The position numbers and the translations under genes were made by a program. This document shows positions 63,601 through 64,000 of a stretch of 64,000 bases of DNA, one piece after another. Within the stretch, counting starts at the first letter, position 1; each line of letters begins with the position of its first letter. A model generated the notes under the pieces. The model made no database searches. It worked only from the letters and a program-made list of their open reading frames with translations, and was not told where the DNA came from. The DNA is from an uncultured Candidatus Saccharibacteria bacterium (lineage in GTDB: Bacteria; Patescibacteriota; Saccharimonadia; Saccharimonadales; Saccharimonadaceae): positions 62,001-126,000 of the forward strand of contig CAMNAK010000001.1 in the NCBI GenBank assembly GCA_946530965.1, in the 5' to 3' direction.

Positions 63601-64000
63601 GAGGTGTGGACGCTCGAAGCTTATGGCGCTGCATCTACACTTCAGGAAATGCTCACAATCAAGTCCGATGACGTCTTCGGTCGTGCAAAGGCTTATGAAT
63701 CTATTATTAAGGACGAAGAAATCGAAGGTCCAAAGCTTCCAGAAGGCTTTAACGTCTTGGTTAAGGAACTTCAGGGTCTTGGCCTCAAGGTTGATCTTCT
63801 TGATAACGGTGACGCAAAAGACGCAGACCGCGTAATCGAAAAGACTACAAAGCGCGTTCAGAGCGAAAACGACGACGCTGCAATTTATGCTCGTCACGAA
63901 GAGCTAGCTGCCGAAGAAGCAGACGAAGCTGCAGAAATGGGCATTAGCGTAGGCGAAACAGATGAAAACGGCGACTTTATCGAAGATGAGGTCGAGGAGA
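60646..64000 (+). CDS. rpoB: RNA polymerase beta subunit (3' end beyond window)
   Basis: 1118 codons of RpoB are visible. The start is GTG at 60646 after GAGGGA; an ATG just before it, in another frame, reaches a stop in five codons. Landmark segments are present: the rifampicin-region SQLSQLMNDTNPFAELSHKR, then RRLSSMGPGG, EGQNVGLVLN, KNMLVAFMPWHGFNMDDAIV, and the C-terminal GGKAQNGGQRFGEMEVWTLE. An acidic tail (Glu/Asp/Ala-rich) follows the usual end, so the stop should lie just outside. No rplL or rplJ precedes it, unlike the common rplKAJL-rpoBC order; rpoC is expected downstream. Confidence 0.97.
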   Translation, partial: MAEVKTAKSGGRVSFTEGDQVLPIPNLIEHQTKSWKEFVDYGLREVFEELNPIEDYTGTKFSLSFKDYYFKDPVETDREAKDNLTTYEAALHVNVELKNKVTGEVKEQDIYFGDYPWMTDRASFVIKGTERVIVSQLIRSAGVFFQADKVGLKKYYGAKIIPGRGAWLEFETDTKGVIYVKIDRRKKVPVTTLLRALGRKKSEIVKDFKDIDNGEVHYIENTLEKDPSDSQSSALLEIFKRLRPGDLATVENARELIKKTFWDYKRYDYSRVGRYKINQRLGFDTPNEPEFRTLQMNDLIAIISEIIRLNNTQDPEDDIDSLANRRVKLVGELVQRQFRLGMLRLQRNILDRMSMSDPATVTPSQLVNSRPVVAAVKEFFSSSQLSQLMNDTNPFAELSHKRRLSSMGPGGLTRERAGLEVRDTHPTHYGRICTVETPEGQNVGLVLNIATYAKINEYGFLEAPYRVVKNGKVTDEVVYVDAAEEEKMVIADTSAKLDKDGRFVDQYVSARKALQPTQVEASEVTHMDAAHKEILGVAASMIPFVEKSRVDRSLMACAMQKQAVPLIKTEAARVSTGIDAEVVKNLSQVVFAEADGTVTKADSNVVEVKYGKETKSYPLTHFEKTNDDRCYDEHCVVDRGQKVKKGDVLIEGASIDHGELALGKNMLVAFMPWHGFNMDDAIVISRRLVEDDTLTSINIRDYDVEVRETKLGPEQVTRDIPNVSEATLRHLGEDGIVMIGSEVRNGDVLVGKITPKGEQELSSEERLLRAIFGEKAKDVRDTSVRMNGSDTGKVVGVKIFTRENGDELKSGVLMQIKIYVAEMRKISVGDKIAGRYGNKGVVARILPVEDMPFMEDGTPVDVVLNPMGVPSRMNLGQLYETHLGMAARALGYNVTTPSFNSVSDETISEQLEKAGIARDGRVKLYDGQTGEPFEERITVGVMYMLKLHHMVADKIHARSTGPYTMVTQQPLGGKAQNGGQRFGEMEVWTLEAYGAASTLQEMLTIKSDDVFGRAKAYESIIKDEEIEGPKLPEGFNVLVKELQGLGLKVDLLDNGDAKDADRVIEKTTKRVQSENDDAAIYARHEELAAEEADEAAEMGISVGETDENGDFIEDEVEE

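Overview
The window reads as a chromosomal segment of a candidate-phylum (Patescibacteria/CPR) bacterium, most likely a Saccharibacterium (TM7). This is inferred from protein character and gene content, not from a database search. Supporting signs are short, sometimes pared-down versions of core proteins, a monoderm-type surface (two sortases, LPxTG-like proteins, a class A penicillin-binding protein), fermentative lactate dehydrogenase, DprA, and moderate to low GC. UGA acts as a stop (overlapping ATGA at 10059, and three small genes), so the UGA-Gly code of Absconditabacteria/Gracilibacteria does not apply.

Layout. 1-6.6 kb: a leaderless NUDIX gene, a repeat-rich spacer, an orphan gene, an SPFH protein, a DsbA-like/CxxC membrane protein pair, a candidate small RNA, a DUF3800 protein, a UbiB-like kinase and tRNA-Gly. 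6.7-13.1 kb: a sortase-pilus locus (large LPYTG surface protein, Cna_B-like subunit, LPFTG major pilin, class C sortase). 13.1-17.6 kb: metK under a SAM-I riboswitch, small genes, tRNA-Leu and tRNA-Cys. 17.7-27.9 kb: UvrD-like helicase, membrane protein, ligA, then clpC, an HExxH membrane protein and clpP, with perfect CIRCE operators on clpC and clpP. 28-47 kb: glycosyltransferase-like membrane protein, radA, rpsO, pnp, ftsK, proS, greA, an ABC exporter, lysS, dprA, ldh and a PIN-TRAM protein. 47-64 kb: class A PBP, leuS, class B sortase, rpmF-nusB-nudix-rnc, rpsP, khpA, a large polytopic membrane protein and rpoB (cut by the window end).

Two expression styles are interleaved. Many conserved single genes have a -10 hexamer (TANNNT) exactly 6-8 nt before ATG and no Shine-Dalgarno, so their mRNAs should be leaderless. 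Nine small orphan genes (eight on the minus strand) are self-contained cassettes instead. Most have a near-consensus TTGACA-N17-TATAAT promoter, and all have a leader with hairpins, a Shine-Dalgarno in all or nearly all cases, and a private terminator. Most also show different proline codon and stop-codon use. They look like a separately acquired or separately regulated gene class and are the most unusual feature here.

Other points worth attention: the SAM-I aptamer apparently contains the metK Shine-Dalgarno and start codon; LigA has no cysteines and so no zinc finger; ProS lacks the editing insertion; a ~98-bp repeat with terminal inverted repeats occurs twice; two intergenic regions look like small-RNA genes; and the pnp leader folds into a long hairpin recalling RNase III-dependent autoregulation.
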